A DNA stretch of 64,000 bases, taken from contig NZ_JADNGY010000008.1 in assembly GCF_015553625.1 (NCBI RefSeq), positions 26,138-90,137 of the forward strand, read 5' to 3'. Both the position numbers and the translations under genes were made by a program. Of the stretch, positions 9,560-17,764 are shown in pieces. The notes beneath the pieces were generated by a model, which worked only from the letters and a program-made list of their open reading frames with translations, did no database searches and was not told the DNA's origin. The first letter of the stretch is position 1. Each line of letters opens with the position of its first letter. The DNA is from Streptococcus australis (GTDB taxonomy: Bacteria > Bacillota > Bacilli > Lactobacillales > Streptococcaceae).

Positions 9560-9695
9560 AAACTTTCCTTAGGTGAGTACGGACGTCAGCGAACTTCTTC
9601 GAAGTTCCATGACTAATTATTGAGCCTAAGGTCTCAATAATTCCGTGTACCTAGACCTTAATTGATCTAGGCACTTTTCTCACAGCGGAAAGTTT
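9560..9695 (+). repeat. 136-bp structured element, copy 1 (possible RNA)
   Basis: The other copy is at 59233-59368, also 136 bp. It is closed by AAACTTTCC (9560-9568) against GGAAAGTTT (9687-9695), then GTGAG/CTCAC. Inside are GTCA/TGAC around a perfect hairpin (GAACTTC-TTC-GAAGTTC), an ATTATTGAG/CTCAATAAT hairpin, and a CCTAGA/TCTAGG hairpin. Similarity to copy 2 continues for about 85 bp beyond the right end, in A/T-rich sequence. No ORF, promoter or T-run is obvious. It could be a hairpin mobile element or a multi-branched RNA; I do not recognise it. Confidence 0.8.
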
Positions 9696-9775
9696 TAGAT
9701 CTGCCTAATTTCTCAAAAAAGATAATTTTTTAAAAAAATCATCTATCTATTTTATGGAAAAAGTTTGTCAATATT

Positions 9776-9808
9776 CTGAAATCCAGTTCTTTAGAACTGG
9801 ATTTCTTA
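9776..9808 (+). terminator. Hairpin before nagA promoter
   Basis: GAAATCCAGTTCT pairs with AGAACTGGATTTC with a two-base loop, followed by a weak T-run. It separates the repeat region from the nagA promoter and could block read-through in either direction. Confidence 0.55.
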
Positions 9809-9847
9809 TTGTATTTATAAAGAATATTAATATATTTAAATAAAATA

Positions 9848-9887
9848 GGTCTAGACCATTTACAAATGTAGCACAAAGGATTATAAT
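9848..9887 (+). promoter_or_regulatory. NagR-type operator (dre site) and nagA promoter
   Basis: The palindrome GGTCTAGACC (9848-9857) lies directly against the -35 TTTACA (9859-9864); a 17 bp spacer leads to TATAAT (9882-9887). GGTCTAGACC is the core of the site bound by the GntR-family repressor NagR in streptococci, which controls amino-sugar genes. Its position suggests NagR blocks RNA polymerase and that glucosamine-6-phosphate or a related sugar relieves it. No nagR gene is in the window. Confidence 0.8.
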
Positions 9888-9926
9888 GTGTATGAATATA
9901 TCGGTAGAAAAAGAAAGGAAATCACC

Positions 9927-11078
9927 ATGACAACCTATATACAAGCAGATCAATTCTTTTATCCCCATGGAATTCGTAAGGGAGGATATCTAGAAATTGT
10001 CGATGGCAAATTCGGAAAACATGTGGATCAGCTACCAGAGGGAGCTACCGTTTTGGACTATACCGGCTATAGTATTGCTCCTGGTTTGGTCGATACGCAC
10101 ATCCATGGATTTGGTGGAGTTGACGTTATGGACAACAACATTGAGGGGACCCTTCATACTATGAGCGAGGGGCTCTTGAGCACAGGGGTTACTAGCTTTT
10201 TGCCAACAACTTTGACCTCTTCTTATGAGCAATTATTAGCAGTAACTGAAAACATTGGCGCACGATACCAAGAAGCTTCCGGTGCAAAGATTCGTGGGAT
10301 TTACTTTGAAGGACCTTACTTTACAGAGAAGTACAAGGGAGCTCAAAATCCAGCCTATATGAAAGATCCTCGGATGGATGAATTCCGTGCATGGCAAAAA
10401 GCAGCCAACGGCTTGCTCAATAAAATTGCCCTTGCTCCTGAGCGGGAAGGTGTAGAAGACTTTGTCCGTACAGTAACAGGAGAAGGGGTGACGGTTGCGC
10501 TTGGGCACTCCAATGCAACCTTTGACGAAGCCAAAAAAGCAGTGGATGCTGGAGCTAGTGTCTGGGTGCATGCCTATAACGGAATGCGTGGCTTGACGCA
10601 CCGTGAGCTTGGAATGGTTGGGGCTATGTACCAACTTCCTCATACTTATGCAGAGTTAATCTGTGATGGCCATCACGTTGATCCAAAAGCCTGTGATATT
10701 CTCCTCAAACAAAAAGGAGTGGAAAATATCGCTTTGATCACTGACTGTATGACAGCTGGTGGCTTGGAAGATGGCGACTACATGTTGGGTGAATTCCCTG
10801 TTGTCGTAGAAAATGGAACAGCCCGTTTGAAATCGACAGGGAACCTGGCTGGTTCGATCTTGAAGCTTAAAGATGGATTGAAGAATGTTGTTGAGTGGGG
10901 CATTGCCAATCCTCATGAAGCGGTCATGATGGCGAGTCTCAACCCTGCTAAATCCGTCCATATTGATGATGTCTGTGGCCAAATCCGTGAGGGTTATGAC
11001 GCTGACTTTATTGTATTGGATAAAGATTTAGAGTTGGTAGCAACCTTCTTGGATGGCCAAAAACGATTTGAAGCTTAA
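9927..11078 (+). CDS. nagA: N-acetylglucosamine-6-phosphate deacetylase
   Basis: A 383-residue amidohydrolase that removes acetate from GlcNAc-6-P, the first cytoplasmic step of GlcNAc use and of cell-wall amino-sugar recycling. The metal-binding HxH is in DTHIHGFGG (D56, H58, H60). The family motifs YFEGPY, GHSNA and TDCMTAGG (the catalytic Asp region) are present. I use ATG 9927 because AAAGGAAA precedes it and it matches the family N-terminus; an earlier in-frame ATG-like start at 9888 lies at the -10 element. Control by NagR is likely from the operator upstream. Confidence 0.95.
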   Translation: MTTYIQADQFFYPHGIRKGGYLEIVDGKFGKHVDQLPEGATVLDYTGYSIAPGLVDTHIHGFGGVDVMDNNIEGTLHTMSEGLLSTGVTSFLPTTLTSSYEQLLAVTENIGARYQEASGAKIRGIYFEGPYFTEKYKGAQNPAYMKDPRMDEFRAWQKAANGLLNKIALAPEREGVEDFVRTVTGEGVTVALGHSNATFDEAKKAVDAGASVWVHAYNGMRGLTHRELGMVGAMYQLPHTYAELICDGHHVDPKACDILLKQKGVENIALITDCMTAGGLEDGDYMLGEFPVVVENGTARLKSTGNLAGSILKLKDGLKNVVEWGIANPHEAVMMASLNPAKSVHIDDVCGQIREGYDADFIVLDKDLELVATFLDGQKRFEA

Positions 11079-11154
11079 TGGTGAAAAATAGGTTCAAATA
11101 CGAATCGATTGCTTTTGATTTCTTTTACCAGTTTTAAAATTGAATTTCTTCCAT

Positions 11155-11329
11155 GAGGCTGGGACAAAAGTCCTAGCCTCTTAATTGTCTTTAGATTGTC
11201 TAGCAAGACGCAGTGGTTGAGTGGGCTCTACTAGGCTGATTACATCAGCTTTTACAGCCCTACTCAACTGTGCGGAGGTGGGACGACGAAATCGAATTCT
11301 AACGAATGACCGATTTCTGTCCCACTCTC
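11155..11329 (+). repeat. 175-bp hairpin-rich intergenic repeat, copy 3
   Basis: Third copy, same orientation, 76 bp after nagA. Ends are GAGGCTGGGACA and TGTCCCACTCTC, the best-preserved terminal inverted repeat of the three. The rest of the 338-bp gap between nagA and the next gene holds only the next promoter. Confidence 0.9.
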
Positions 11330-11358
11330 ATTTAAATAGGATTCCTTAGCCTAGCCAT

Positions 11359-11388
11359 TTGTCTCTTTGCTCCGATACATGGTATAAT
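11359..11388 (+). promoter_or_regulatory. Promoter for small membrane protein and reductase genes
   Basis: TTGTCT (11359-11364), 18 bp spacer, TATAAT (11383-11388). This rules out the ATG at 11387 as a start, because it overlaps the -10. Confidence 0.6.
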
Positions 11389-11416
11389 GAAATTAATTGA
11401 ATCGCGAGGTAGTTTT

Positions 11417-11635
11417 ATGCATAAGATAAATGTACGTTTTTTATTGATGGGGTTGTTTTTCTTTATCTACGGTATGTTACGCCGTAGTCCCGTCATTCTA
11501 GTGGCAGGTAGTGCCTTTTTACTCTACGCCTTTTTTAGTAAGTCGATGGTGCAACCTAAGGAAAATATCTTTAAGCCAAAGTTGCGCTTGAATGCGAAGA
11601 CTTCTAAGTCTGGTAAAAAAAACAAAGGAAAGTGA
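11417..11635 (+). CDS. Small membrane protein of unknown function
   Basis: A 72-residue protein with two predicted membrane segments (about 6-20 and 24-43, rich in F, L, V) followed by a basic, lysine-rich cytoplasmic tail. The start ATG 11417 has GAGGT seven bases upstream; the upstream ATG at 11387 sits in the promoter. It is co-transcribed with the aldo/keto reductase, whose first possible start (GTG) overlaps this stop. I do not recognise a family; small proteins like this are often missed. Confidence 0.65.
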   Translation: MHKINVRFLLMGLFFFIYGMLRRSPVILVAGSAFLLYAFFSKSMVQPKENIFKPKLRLNAKTSKSGKKNKGK

Positions 11636-11646
11636 CGGGCAATAAG

Positions 11647-12489
11647 ATGAAGAGCTACAAACTAAATGATGGACGCCAAATTCCTGTACTAGGTTTTGGT
11701 ACTTGGAAGGCGAAAGATGGCGAAGAAGCTTATCAAGCAGTAAAAACAGCCTTAGAAGCGGGCTATCGCCATATTGATACGGCAGCCATCTATCAAAACG
11801 AAGAAAGCGTCGGAAAGGCTATCCGGGATAGTGGTATTCCAAGAGAAGAACTTTTTGTAACGACCAAGTTGTGGAATAATCGTCATACCTATGAGGATGC
11901 TTTCAATGGCCTAGAAGAATCTTTGCACAAATTGGGACTAGACTTTATCGATTTGTATTTAATCCACTGGCCAAATCCTGTGACCCACCGAGAAAATGAG
12001 GCCTGGAAAGAACGGAATCGTGAGGTTTGGAGAGCCATGGAAGATATGCAGGCAGAGGGTAAAATTCGCTCGATTGGCGTGAGTAACTTTTTGCCTCATC
12101 ACCTGGATGCTCTGTTGGAGAGTGCCAAAGTTCTTCCAGCAGTCAATCAGATTCGCTTGGCTCCTGGGGTCTATCAAGAGGAAGTAGTCCGTTATTGCCG
12201 TGAAAAAGGAATTTTATTGGAGGCTTGGGGGCCATTTGGTCAAGGAGAGCTTTTTCAAAATGAGACAGTTCTTGCATTGGCTAAAAAATATAGTGTAACT
12301 CCAGCCCAGCTTCTTTTAGCTTGGAGTTTAGCAGAAGAATTTTTACCTTTGCCTAAATCAGTGACTCCTGAACGCATTGCAAGTAATCTTCAATGCACTA
12401 CAATCGAATTGGCTCCAGAAGACTGTGAGCTCCTTCGGAAGATCCCAGTAGAAGCGGGAGCGCCAGACCCAGATACCAAAGACTTTTAA
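11647..12489 (+). CDS. Aldo/keto reductase
   Basis: About 280 residues with the classic AKR barrel. It shows PVLGFGTWKA near the N-terminus, the YRHIDTAAIYQNEESVG segment that holds the catalytic Asp and Tyr, LIHWPNP with the catalytic His, and the NADPH-binding PKSVTPERIASN near the C-terminus. It resembles the 2,5-diketo-gluconate/methylglyoxal reductase subgroup common in lactic bacteria, which reduce reactive aldehydes with NADPH. The real substrate cannot be told. The start is uncertain: ATG 11647 fits the family but has no good Shine-Dalgarno; GTG 11632 overlaps the previous stop and would add five residues. Confidence 0.9.
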   Translation: MKSYKLNDGRQIPVLGFGTWKAKDGEEAYQAVKTALEAGYRHIDTAAIYQNEESVGKAIRDSGIPREELFVTTKLWNNRHTYEDAFNGLEESLHKLGLDFIDLYLIHWPNPVTHRENEAWKERNREVWRAMEDMQAEGKIRSIGVSNFLPHHLDALLESAKVLPAVNQIRLAPGVYQEEVVRYCREKGILLEAWGPFGQGELFQNETVLALAKKYSVTPAQLLLAWSLAEEFLPLPKSVTPERIASNLQCTTIELAPEDCELLRKIPVEAGAPDPDTKDF

Positions 12490-12512
12490 GACAGTAAGTT
12501 AGTTGATTTATA

Positions 12513-12548
12513 AAAGACAGTGAGAGTTTGCTCTCGCTGTTTTTTTTG
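12513..12548 (+). terminator. Rho-independent terminator after aldo/keto reductase
   Basis: ACAGTGAGAG pairs with CTCTCGCTGT (one G-T pair), followed by eight T residues. Confidence 0.85.
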
Positions 12549-12688
12549 TGCAATGAGATAAAAAAACGGATGATTGGTTTTAGTTTTCTAATTATTTGAA
12601 TTATAAAATCACTAAAAACAAACAAAAAACACCTAATTAAAGATATCATGCGGAAATATTACAATTTGATAACAAAGTTAATGTTGAG

Positions 12689-12717
12689 TGAATTTTCTGA
12701 AAAATTAGGAGTATAAT
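12689..12717 (+). promoter_or_regulatory. Probable promoter of the secreted protease gene
   Basis: A good -10 TATAAT (12712-12717) with only a weak -35 (TGAATT, 12689-12694) at 17 bp. A weak -35 suggests an activator or low basal expression. A strong AGGGGGA ribosome-binding site follows at about 12737-12743. The A/T-rich stretch from 12550 to here shows nothing else. Confidence 0.45.
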
Positions 12718-12747
12718 AAGAATAATTTAGTATATAGGGGGAATTTT

Positions 12748-15700
12748 ATGAGTAAACAGCGTTTCTCATTGAGAAAATATAAATTTGGTGTTGCATCGGT
12801 GCTGTTAGGGTCGGTCCTTGTCTTTGGAGCAGGAAATGTAAGTGCGGATGAAACAAAACAACCAGAGACTGCAGTAATTGCATCTGCAGAAGCAAATCCA
12901 GCGTTGCCAAGTGAGTCTGCTTCTCCTGTAAGTGATCAGGCAAATGAGCAGACTAGAGACTCAGTAGTTGAAAATGGTAAAGTTGTTGACGAGCCAGCCT
13001 CTTCAGAAAAAGAGGCAACAAGTCCATCTGTCGAATCAGGTAGCCAAGTAGTTGCCCAGGAAGCAAAAACAGAGGATAAAGCTACTGAAAAGCAAGTAGA
13101 AGCTGTAACTAAAAATGAGGCTAAACCTGCAGAAAAAGCAAGTGAGGGACAGGAAAAAACAGAAGTTAAACCCTCTTCAACAGAGGAGAAGGCTGAGGCT
13201 AAACCTGCAACAGAAGCAAGAGCTGAAAAGAAAGCTGAAGACAAACCATTCAGTATCAGCAGCAATACGATTATTAATGTGCCTCAAACTTGGGAAAAAG
13301 GCTACAAGGGTGAAGGGACTGTTGTTGCAGTCATTGACTCTGGTTTAGATGTCTACCATGAAGTATTGCGGATTTCAGACCCGACAAAAGGGAAGTTCAA
13401 AAATCAAACAGAATTAGAAGCTGCAAAAAAAGCAGCGGGAATTGATTACGGAAAATGGTACAACGATAAGGTCGTCTTTGCTTATGATTATATGGATGGA
13501 GATGACAATATTAAAGAAAAAGACCATGATTCACATGGTATGCACGTAACAGGGATTGCGACTGGGAACCCTGACAAAAAAGCTGGGGATGGCAACTATG
13601 TATACGGAGTTGCTCCAGAAGCCCAAGTGATGTTTATGCGTGTTTTCTCTGATCGTAGTGGATCAACCAGTGATGTTGTCTATGTGAAAGCGATTGATGA
13701 CGCAGTTGCATTGGGAGCGGACGTCATCAACATGAGTTTGGGATCTGTGACAGGTTCTACAGTGAATGCTAGTCCCGCTGTCCGAGAAGCTATCCAACGA
13801 GCACGCGCAAAAGGGGTTAGTGTCATTATCGCTGCCGGCAATAGCAATACCTATGGATACGGTTATGACAATCCAAGTGCTGAAAACCCTGATTACGGTG
13901 TCGTGGGTAGTCCTTCAACCGTAGAAGAGTCTATTTCAGTTGCCTCAGTAAATGATTCATTTGTAACAGAAGAAGTCTTTACAGTACGTGGTTTGGAAGA
14001 CAATGCCGACTTGGATAAAGGGAAGTTTACCTATACAGCAGCTGAAACAGATGCTAATTTTGAAAATGGGAAAGAATATGACTATGTGGATGCTGGTTTG
14101 GGGCGTGAGAGTGATTTAGAAGGTCTCGATTTGACTGGTAAAGTCGCCCTCATCAAACGTGGTGAAATCACCTTCTCAGATAAGGTCGCTAATGTCTATA
14201 AAAAAGGAGCGATTGGCGCCCTCATTTACAATAGTGTCGAAGGCGCGAATGTCAAAATGGGCCTCGAAGGCGATGCGAGAAAGATTCCTGCGGTATTTAT
14301 TTCTAAGCGCTATGGAGAAGCGATCAAAGACAAAGACTACAAGATAGTCTTTGATGGCAGTCTGGATAACCGTCCAAACCCTGACGCAGGAAAAATGTCT
14401 GAATTCTCTAGTTGGGGAGTGTCAACGGATGGACAATTGAAACCAGATGTCACAGCACCTGGTGGATCAATCTTCTCTTCACTAAATGACAATAGCTATG
14501 GCAGTATGAGTGGAACCAGTATGGCCTCTCCTCATGTGGCTGGGGTATCGGCTTTGGTGAAGGAATACCTCCAAGCTCACCATCCAGAACTTTCACCAGA
14601 GGAGCTATCTGCAACGGTCAAGGCCTTGATCATGTCAACTGCAAAACCGCACTTTAACAAAGAAACGGGCGCCTACACTTCAGTACGTCAACAAGGGGCA
14701 GGGATTGTAGATACTGCTGCAGCCGTCTCAACAGATTTATATGTAACGAATGAAGATGCATACCCAAGCGTAACTCTTGGTAATGTGGAAGATCGATTCA
14801 GTTTTGATGTGACCGTTCATAATATTTCTGATACTGACAGAGAGTTGAAGATGATTGTGAATACCACTACCGACGATGTAAAAGACGATCACTTTACCTT
14901 GAAGCCACGGAAATTAACAGAGACTGTATGGCCAAATGTAACTGTAAAAGCCCATAGTAGTCAGACAGTGACGGTGACTGTCGATGCATCTAAGTTTGCA
15001 GAAGAATTGACTAAATTGATGCCGAACGGTTACTTCCTAGAAGGATTTGTTCGCTTTGTGGACCCTGCAGATGATGGCGATGTGGTTAGCATCCCATTTA
15101 TGGGCTTCCGTGGTTCTTTCCAAGATATCCCTGCGGTTGAAAAACCAATCTACAACTTGGTAAGAGAAGGGAAATCAGGATTCTACTATGATGTCCCAGA
15201 AACCAAACACGTGCCATCGAATGCAAACGTCACCTCTTTAGTTTCAAACACGAATGATGTGCTCTATACGACTGCTAAGAAGGAAACAGCAGAACGAAGC
15301 CCAATCGTTCTTGGAACAGTGGAAACACCAGAAGGTTTGAACGTCCTCCATTTGGATGCTGATGGCAATGTCCGTCTGGCTATTTCTCCAGATGGAGATG
15401 GAAACAAAGATTACGTGCAGTACCGTGCAGTCGTCTTGCGAAACCTAAATAATATGAAAGCGGCTGTCTACAAGGCAGATGATCAAGCTTTTGCTAACCC
15501 AATTTGGACAAGTACAGGAGCTTTCTCTGCTCGTAAGAATTACTTTGATGGACGTGGGAAACGATCTTATCTAGTCGACAACTCGGCTTGGGAAGGAACG
15601 GATGCCAAGGGTGAAAAGGTGGCGGATGGTCACTATGTCTATGAGGTTCGTTATACGCCAGCAGTTCCAGGAGCAGAGGAGCAAGTTGTTCGCTTTAACC

Positions 15701-17238
15701 TCCAAATTGACACCCAAAAACCAGTCTTGACTTCAGGTTATACGACCAAGAAGGATGGAGTAGAAACCTTCTATGCTTGTAAAACAAAAGATATTGGCAA
15801 CGGTGGAATCTTACGAGAGCAAGTCTTCTATGTCAAGGCCTTTGATGAAGAAGGAAACCTGGTTAAGGAGGGGAAAGATGTCCTAGGGAAGACTAGCCGC
15901 TTTGAAAACCGTGTCTATTTAACGGCAAATGAGGACGGTGGCTATACTCTTCCAGAAGGAATCAGTAAAGACTTACTTTACTATGTGGTTGAAGATTACG
16001 CTGGAAACCGCGACTTTGCCTCTCTTGCTGATTTTGCTGGTACTGAAGATAGTGGCCGGATTAAGGTATCAGTCTTAGATACCGATACACATCAAGAGTT
16101 AGATACTGATTTTGTCTACCGTATCAAGGATGAACAAGGACAGTATGTCAACTTAGATAAAGGGAAAGAAATCAATTTCCTTAAGTTTGGTAGCTATGTT
16201 GCAGAACTCTTTGCCTATGATAAATCAGATCTGAAACTCGTCAGCGAACGAACTCAGAAATTTGAAATCACTGCAGAGGATAGCTTTAAGACCATCGAAT
16301 TCTTGGCTAAAGAGATTGTCACTGCACCTTTGAGTCTGGTCTTTGATCAAGCAGTACCAAGAACAACACCAGTTTTCTTGAAAAATGAAGCTGGCGAAAC
16401 CTTTGTTCTTCCAGTTCAACGCTATGGTAAGAATGCCTTTGGAAAAGATGTCCCAGTTGGAACCTATACGATTTCAGTCAGTCTACCAACAGGCTATGAG
16501 TTGTTTGAGGATGCACCGACTGTGACCGTTCTGGCGGATCAAAACAACCTCGCAAAACTTTCTGTTGTCATTAAGACCCAATTGTTGCAATTGCTGGCTC
16601 AACAAGCTAACTTGACCAGCACTCCTCAGTACTTTAATGCAACAAGTGAAAAACGTTTAGCTTATGATGCAGCATACCAAGAAGCTCAGAAAGCTCTTGC
16701 GACTAAGTTATCACAAGCAGAAGTTGACCAAATCTTTTCAAATCTTGGATTGGTAACCAGTCAATTAGATGGGAAAGAGTCTGATTTCACAGCGCTAAAA
16801 TCAGCTATTGCTGCCTATGATGCGACTTCAAAAACAGGCCGTTATGCGAATGCTAAAGATACTGCTCGGCGTGCCTTTGATCAAAGCTTTAAGGAATTGG
16901 CCCTCTTGCTCGTTCGTGAAGGTGTGACACAAGAGCAAATCAACCAAGCACTTGCGAACTACCAGACTGCTGATCAACAGTTAAATGGGAAAACAACTGA
17001 TTTTTCAAGTCTTAAGAAACTGATTGCGTCAGAACTCCAGTTCCAAGCTAAGAACGCTAAGTTTATCTATGCAGCAGATAAGGTGAAGGTGAACTACCTT
17101 CAAGCCTTTATCCGCGCTCAAGCTGTACTGGCTAATCCTGGTGCTAGTCAACAGGAAGTCAAGGCGGCCTTAGCAGAGGTTAAAGCTGCTAAGAAAAAGT
17201 TAAATGGGAAAAAACCAAAGGTTGCAAAACGCCCATAA
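12748..17238 (+). CDS. Secreted subtilisin-like (S8) serine protease, PrtA/C5a-peptidase type
   Basis: A 1,496-residue cell-surface or secreted protease. It has a YSIRK-type signal peptide (FSLRKYKFGVASVLLG, cleavage near NVSADE) and an acidic, repetitive propeptide rich in E, K, A and S to about residue 165. The S8 catalytic domain follows, with D197 (VIDSG), H263 (DSHGMHV) and S591 (GTSMAS), and a protease-associated insert at about 430-540. Fn3-like and beta-sandwich domains follow to about 1270, then three FIVAR-like repeats ending in LxGK. The protein stops at KKLNGKKPKVAKRP with no LPXTG sorting signal and no hydrophobic tail. It may be released, or held by its basic tail. Likely substrates are host or matrix proteins, by analogy only. 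Confidence 0.93.
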   Translation: MSKQRFSLRKYKFGVASVLLGSVLVFGAGNVSADETKQPETAVIASAEANPALPSESASPVSDQANEQTRDSVVENGKVVDEPASSEKEATSPSVESGSQVVAQEAKTEDKATEKQVEAVTKNEAKPAEKASEGQEKTEVKPSSTEEKAEAKPATEARAEKKAEDKPFSISSNTIINVPQTWEKGYKGEGTVVAVIDSGLDVYHEVLRISDPTKGKFKNQTELEAAKKAAGIDYGKWYNDKVVFAYDYMDGDDNIKEKDHDSHGMHVTGIATGNPDKKAGDGNYVYGVAPEAQVMFMRVFSDRSGSTSDVVYVKAIDDAVALGADVINMSLGSVTGSTVNASPAVREAIQRARAKGVSVIIAAGNSNTYGYGYDNPSAENPDYGVVGSPSTVEESISVASVNDSFVTEEVFTVRGLEDNADLDKGKFTYTAAETDANFENGKEYDYVDAGLGRESDLEGLDLTGKVALIKRGEITFSDKVANVYKKGAIGALIYNSVEGANVKMGLEGDARKIPAVFISKRYGEAIKDKDYKIVFDGSLDNRPNPDAGKMSEFSSWGVSTDGQLKPDVTAPGGSIFSSLNDNSYGSMSGTSMASPHVAGVSALVKEYLQAHHPELSPEELSATVKALIMSTAKPHFNKETGAYTSVRQQGAGIVDTAAAVSTDLYVTNEDAYPSVTLGNVEDRFSFDVTVHNISDTDRELKMIVNTTTDDVKDDHFTLKPRKLTETVWPNVTVKAHSSQTVTVTVDASKFAEELTKLMPNGYFLEGFVRFVDPADDGDVVSIPFMGFRGSFQDIPAVEKPIYNLVREGKSGFYYDVPETKHVPSNANVTSLVSNTNDVLYTTAKKETAERSPIVLGTVETPEGLNVLHLDADGNVRLAISPDGDGNKDYVQYRAVVLRNLNNMKAAVYKADDQAFANPIWTSTGAFSARKNYFDGRGKRSYLVDNSAWEGTDAKGEKVADGHYVYEVRYTPAVPGAEEQVVRFNLQIDTQKPVLTSGYTTKKDGVETFYACKTKDIGNGGILREQVFYVKAFDEEGNLVKEGKDVLGKTSRFENRVYLTANEDGGYTLPEGISKDLLYYVVEDYAGNRDFASLADFAGTEDSGRIKVSVLDTDTHQELDTDFVYRIKDEQGQYVNLDKGKEINFLKFGSYVAELFAYDKSDLKLVSERTQKFEITAEDSFKTIEFLAKEIVTAPLSLVFDQAVPRTTPVFLKNEAGETFVLPVQRYGKNAFGKDVPVGTYTISVSLPTGYELFEDAPTVTVLADQNNLAKLSVVIKTQLLQLLAQQANLTSTPQYFNATSEKRLAYDAAYQEAQKALATKLSQAEVDQIFSNLGLVTSQLDGKESDFTALKSAIAAYDATSKTGRYANAKDTARRAFDQSFKELALLLVREGVTQEQINQALANYQTADQQLNGKTTDFSSLKKLIASELQFQAKNAKFIYAADKVKVNYLQAFIRAQAVLANPGASQQEVKAALAEVKAAKKKLNGKKPKVAKRP

Positions 17239-17265
17239 CAGTCACCTTTCTTTGAAAGGAATTTC

Positions 17266-17301
17266 TACAAGTCTGAAACAACTGTTTCGGACTTGTTTTT
17301 T
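17266..17301 (+). terminator. Rho-independent terminator after protease gene
   Basis: ACAAGTCTGAAACA pairs with GTTTCGGACTTGT, followed by six T residues. The short distance from the stop leaves no room for a lost sorting signal in another frame. Confidence 0.85.
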
Positions 17302-17302
17302 G

Positions 17303-17331
17303 TTTACACTCGAATAGAAATCTGCTATAAT
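17303..17331 (+). promoter_or_regulatory. Promoter of the glyQS T-box transcript
   Basis: TTTACA (17303-17308), 17 bp spacer, TATAAT (17326-17331). It begins right after the protease terminator. Confidence 0.75.
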
Positions 17332-17339
17332 ACTAGTCA

Positions 17340-17536
17340 AGAAAGAAAGGCTTATGGCGTTTTTTTAGCGAGTTTGGGACAGTGAAAGCCAAGTGGAACA
17401 AGATAGGCAAGTGGCGCTTTCTCTCAGTAGATAGCTGAGTACAGTAGAATAAAATGAAGTAATAAATTAGGGTGGAACCGCGTTTCTGACGCCCCTAGGT
17501 CATTTGGCTTAGGGGGAAAGACACGGTTCTTTTTGC
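17340..17536 (+). promoter_or_regulatory. T-box riboswitch, glycine-specific
   Basis: The T-box consensus AGGGTGGAACCGCG is at 17469-17482. The 5' part (17340-17425) forms stem I, with a likely GGC glycine specifier at 17406-17408 followed by purines. The terminator stem pairs AACCGCGTTTCT and CCCCTA with TAGGGG and the distal CACGGTT, and ends in a T-run near 17529-17534. Uncharged tRNA-Gly would stabilise the antiterminator and switch on glyQ-glyS. A glycine T-box upstream of glyQS fits the downstream genes. Confidence 0.93.
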
Positions 17537-17544
17537 ATTCTGAG

Positions 17545-17764
17545 TCGCAAGAAATTATAGAAAAAGGAGTTAACAAGGTCTAAAAAACTAACCTTCCACT
17601 GCGTCAGTGGCAGAGACCTCCTTTCAGTCGGGCTGTCCCACGCTCAGCACTAGGGTGCCTGAGCTAGACGCAGTACTAACTCGTCTTGCCTCGTATGATC
17701 GACGAGGCAGACTCGTGTCGCAAGAAATTATAGAAAATGGAGTAAAACATGTCTAAAAAATTGA
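17545..17764 (+). repeat. Duplicated glyQ ribosome-binding/start region with hairpin-rich insert
   Basis: A sequence beginning TCGCAAGAAATTATAGAAAA, with GGAGT and a TCTAAAAAA start-like end, occurs twice: 17545-17590 and 17718-17764. The second is the working glyQ start (ATG 17749). In the first the ATG has become AAG. Between them are three hairpins: CCACTG/CAGTGG (17596-17610), GCTCAGCAC/GTGCCTGAGC (17642-17664) and TGCCTCGT/ACGAGGCA (17687-17709). This places about 173 bp of extra leader between the T-box and glyQ. Confidence 0.85.

Noticed and set aside
12936..13348. Open frames in the protease propeptide region, both strands
   Set aside because: The region is low-complexity E/K/A/S repeat sequence, which leaves the other frames open.
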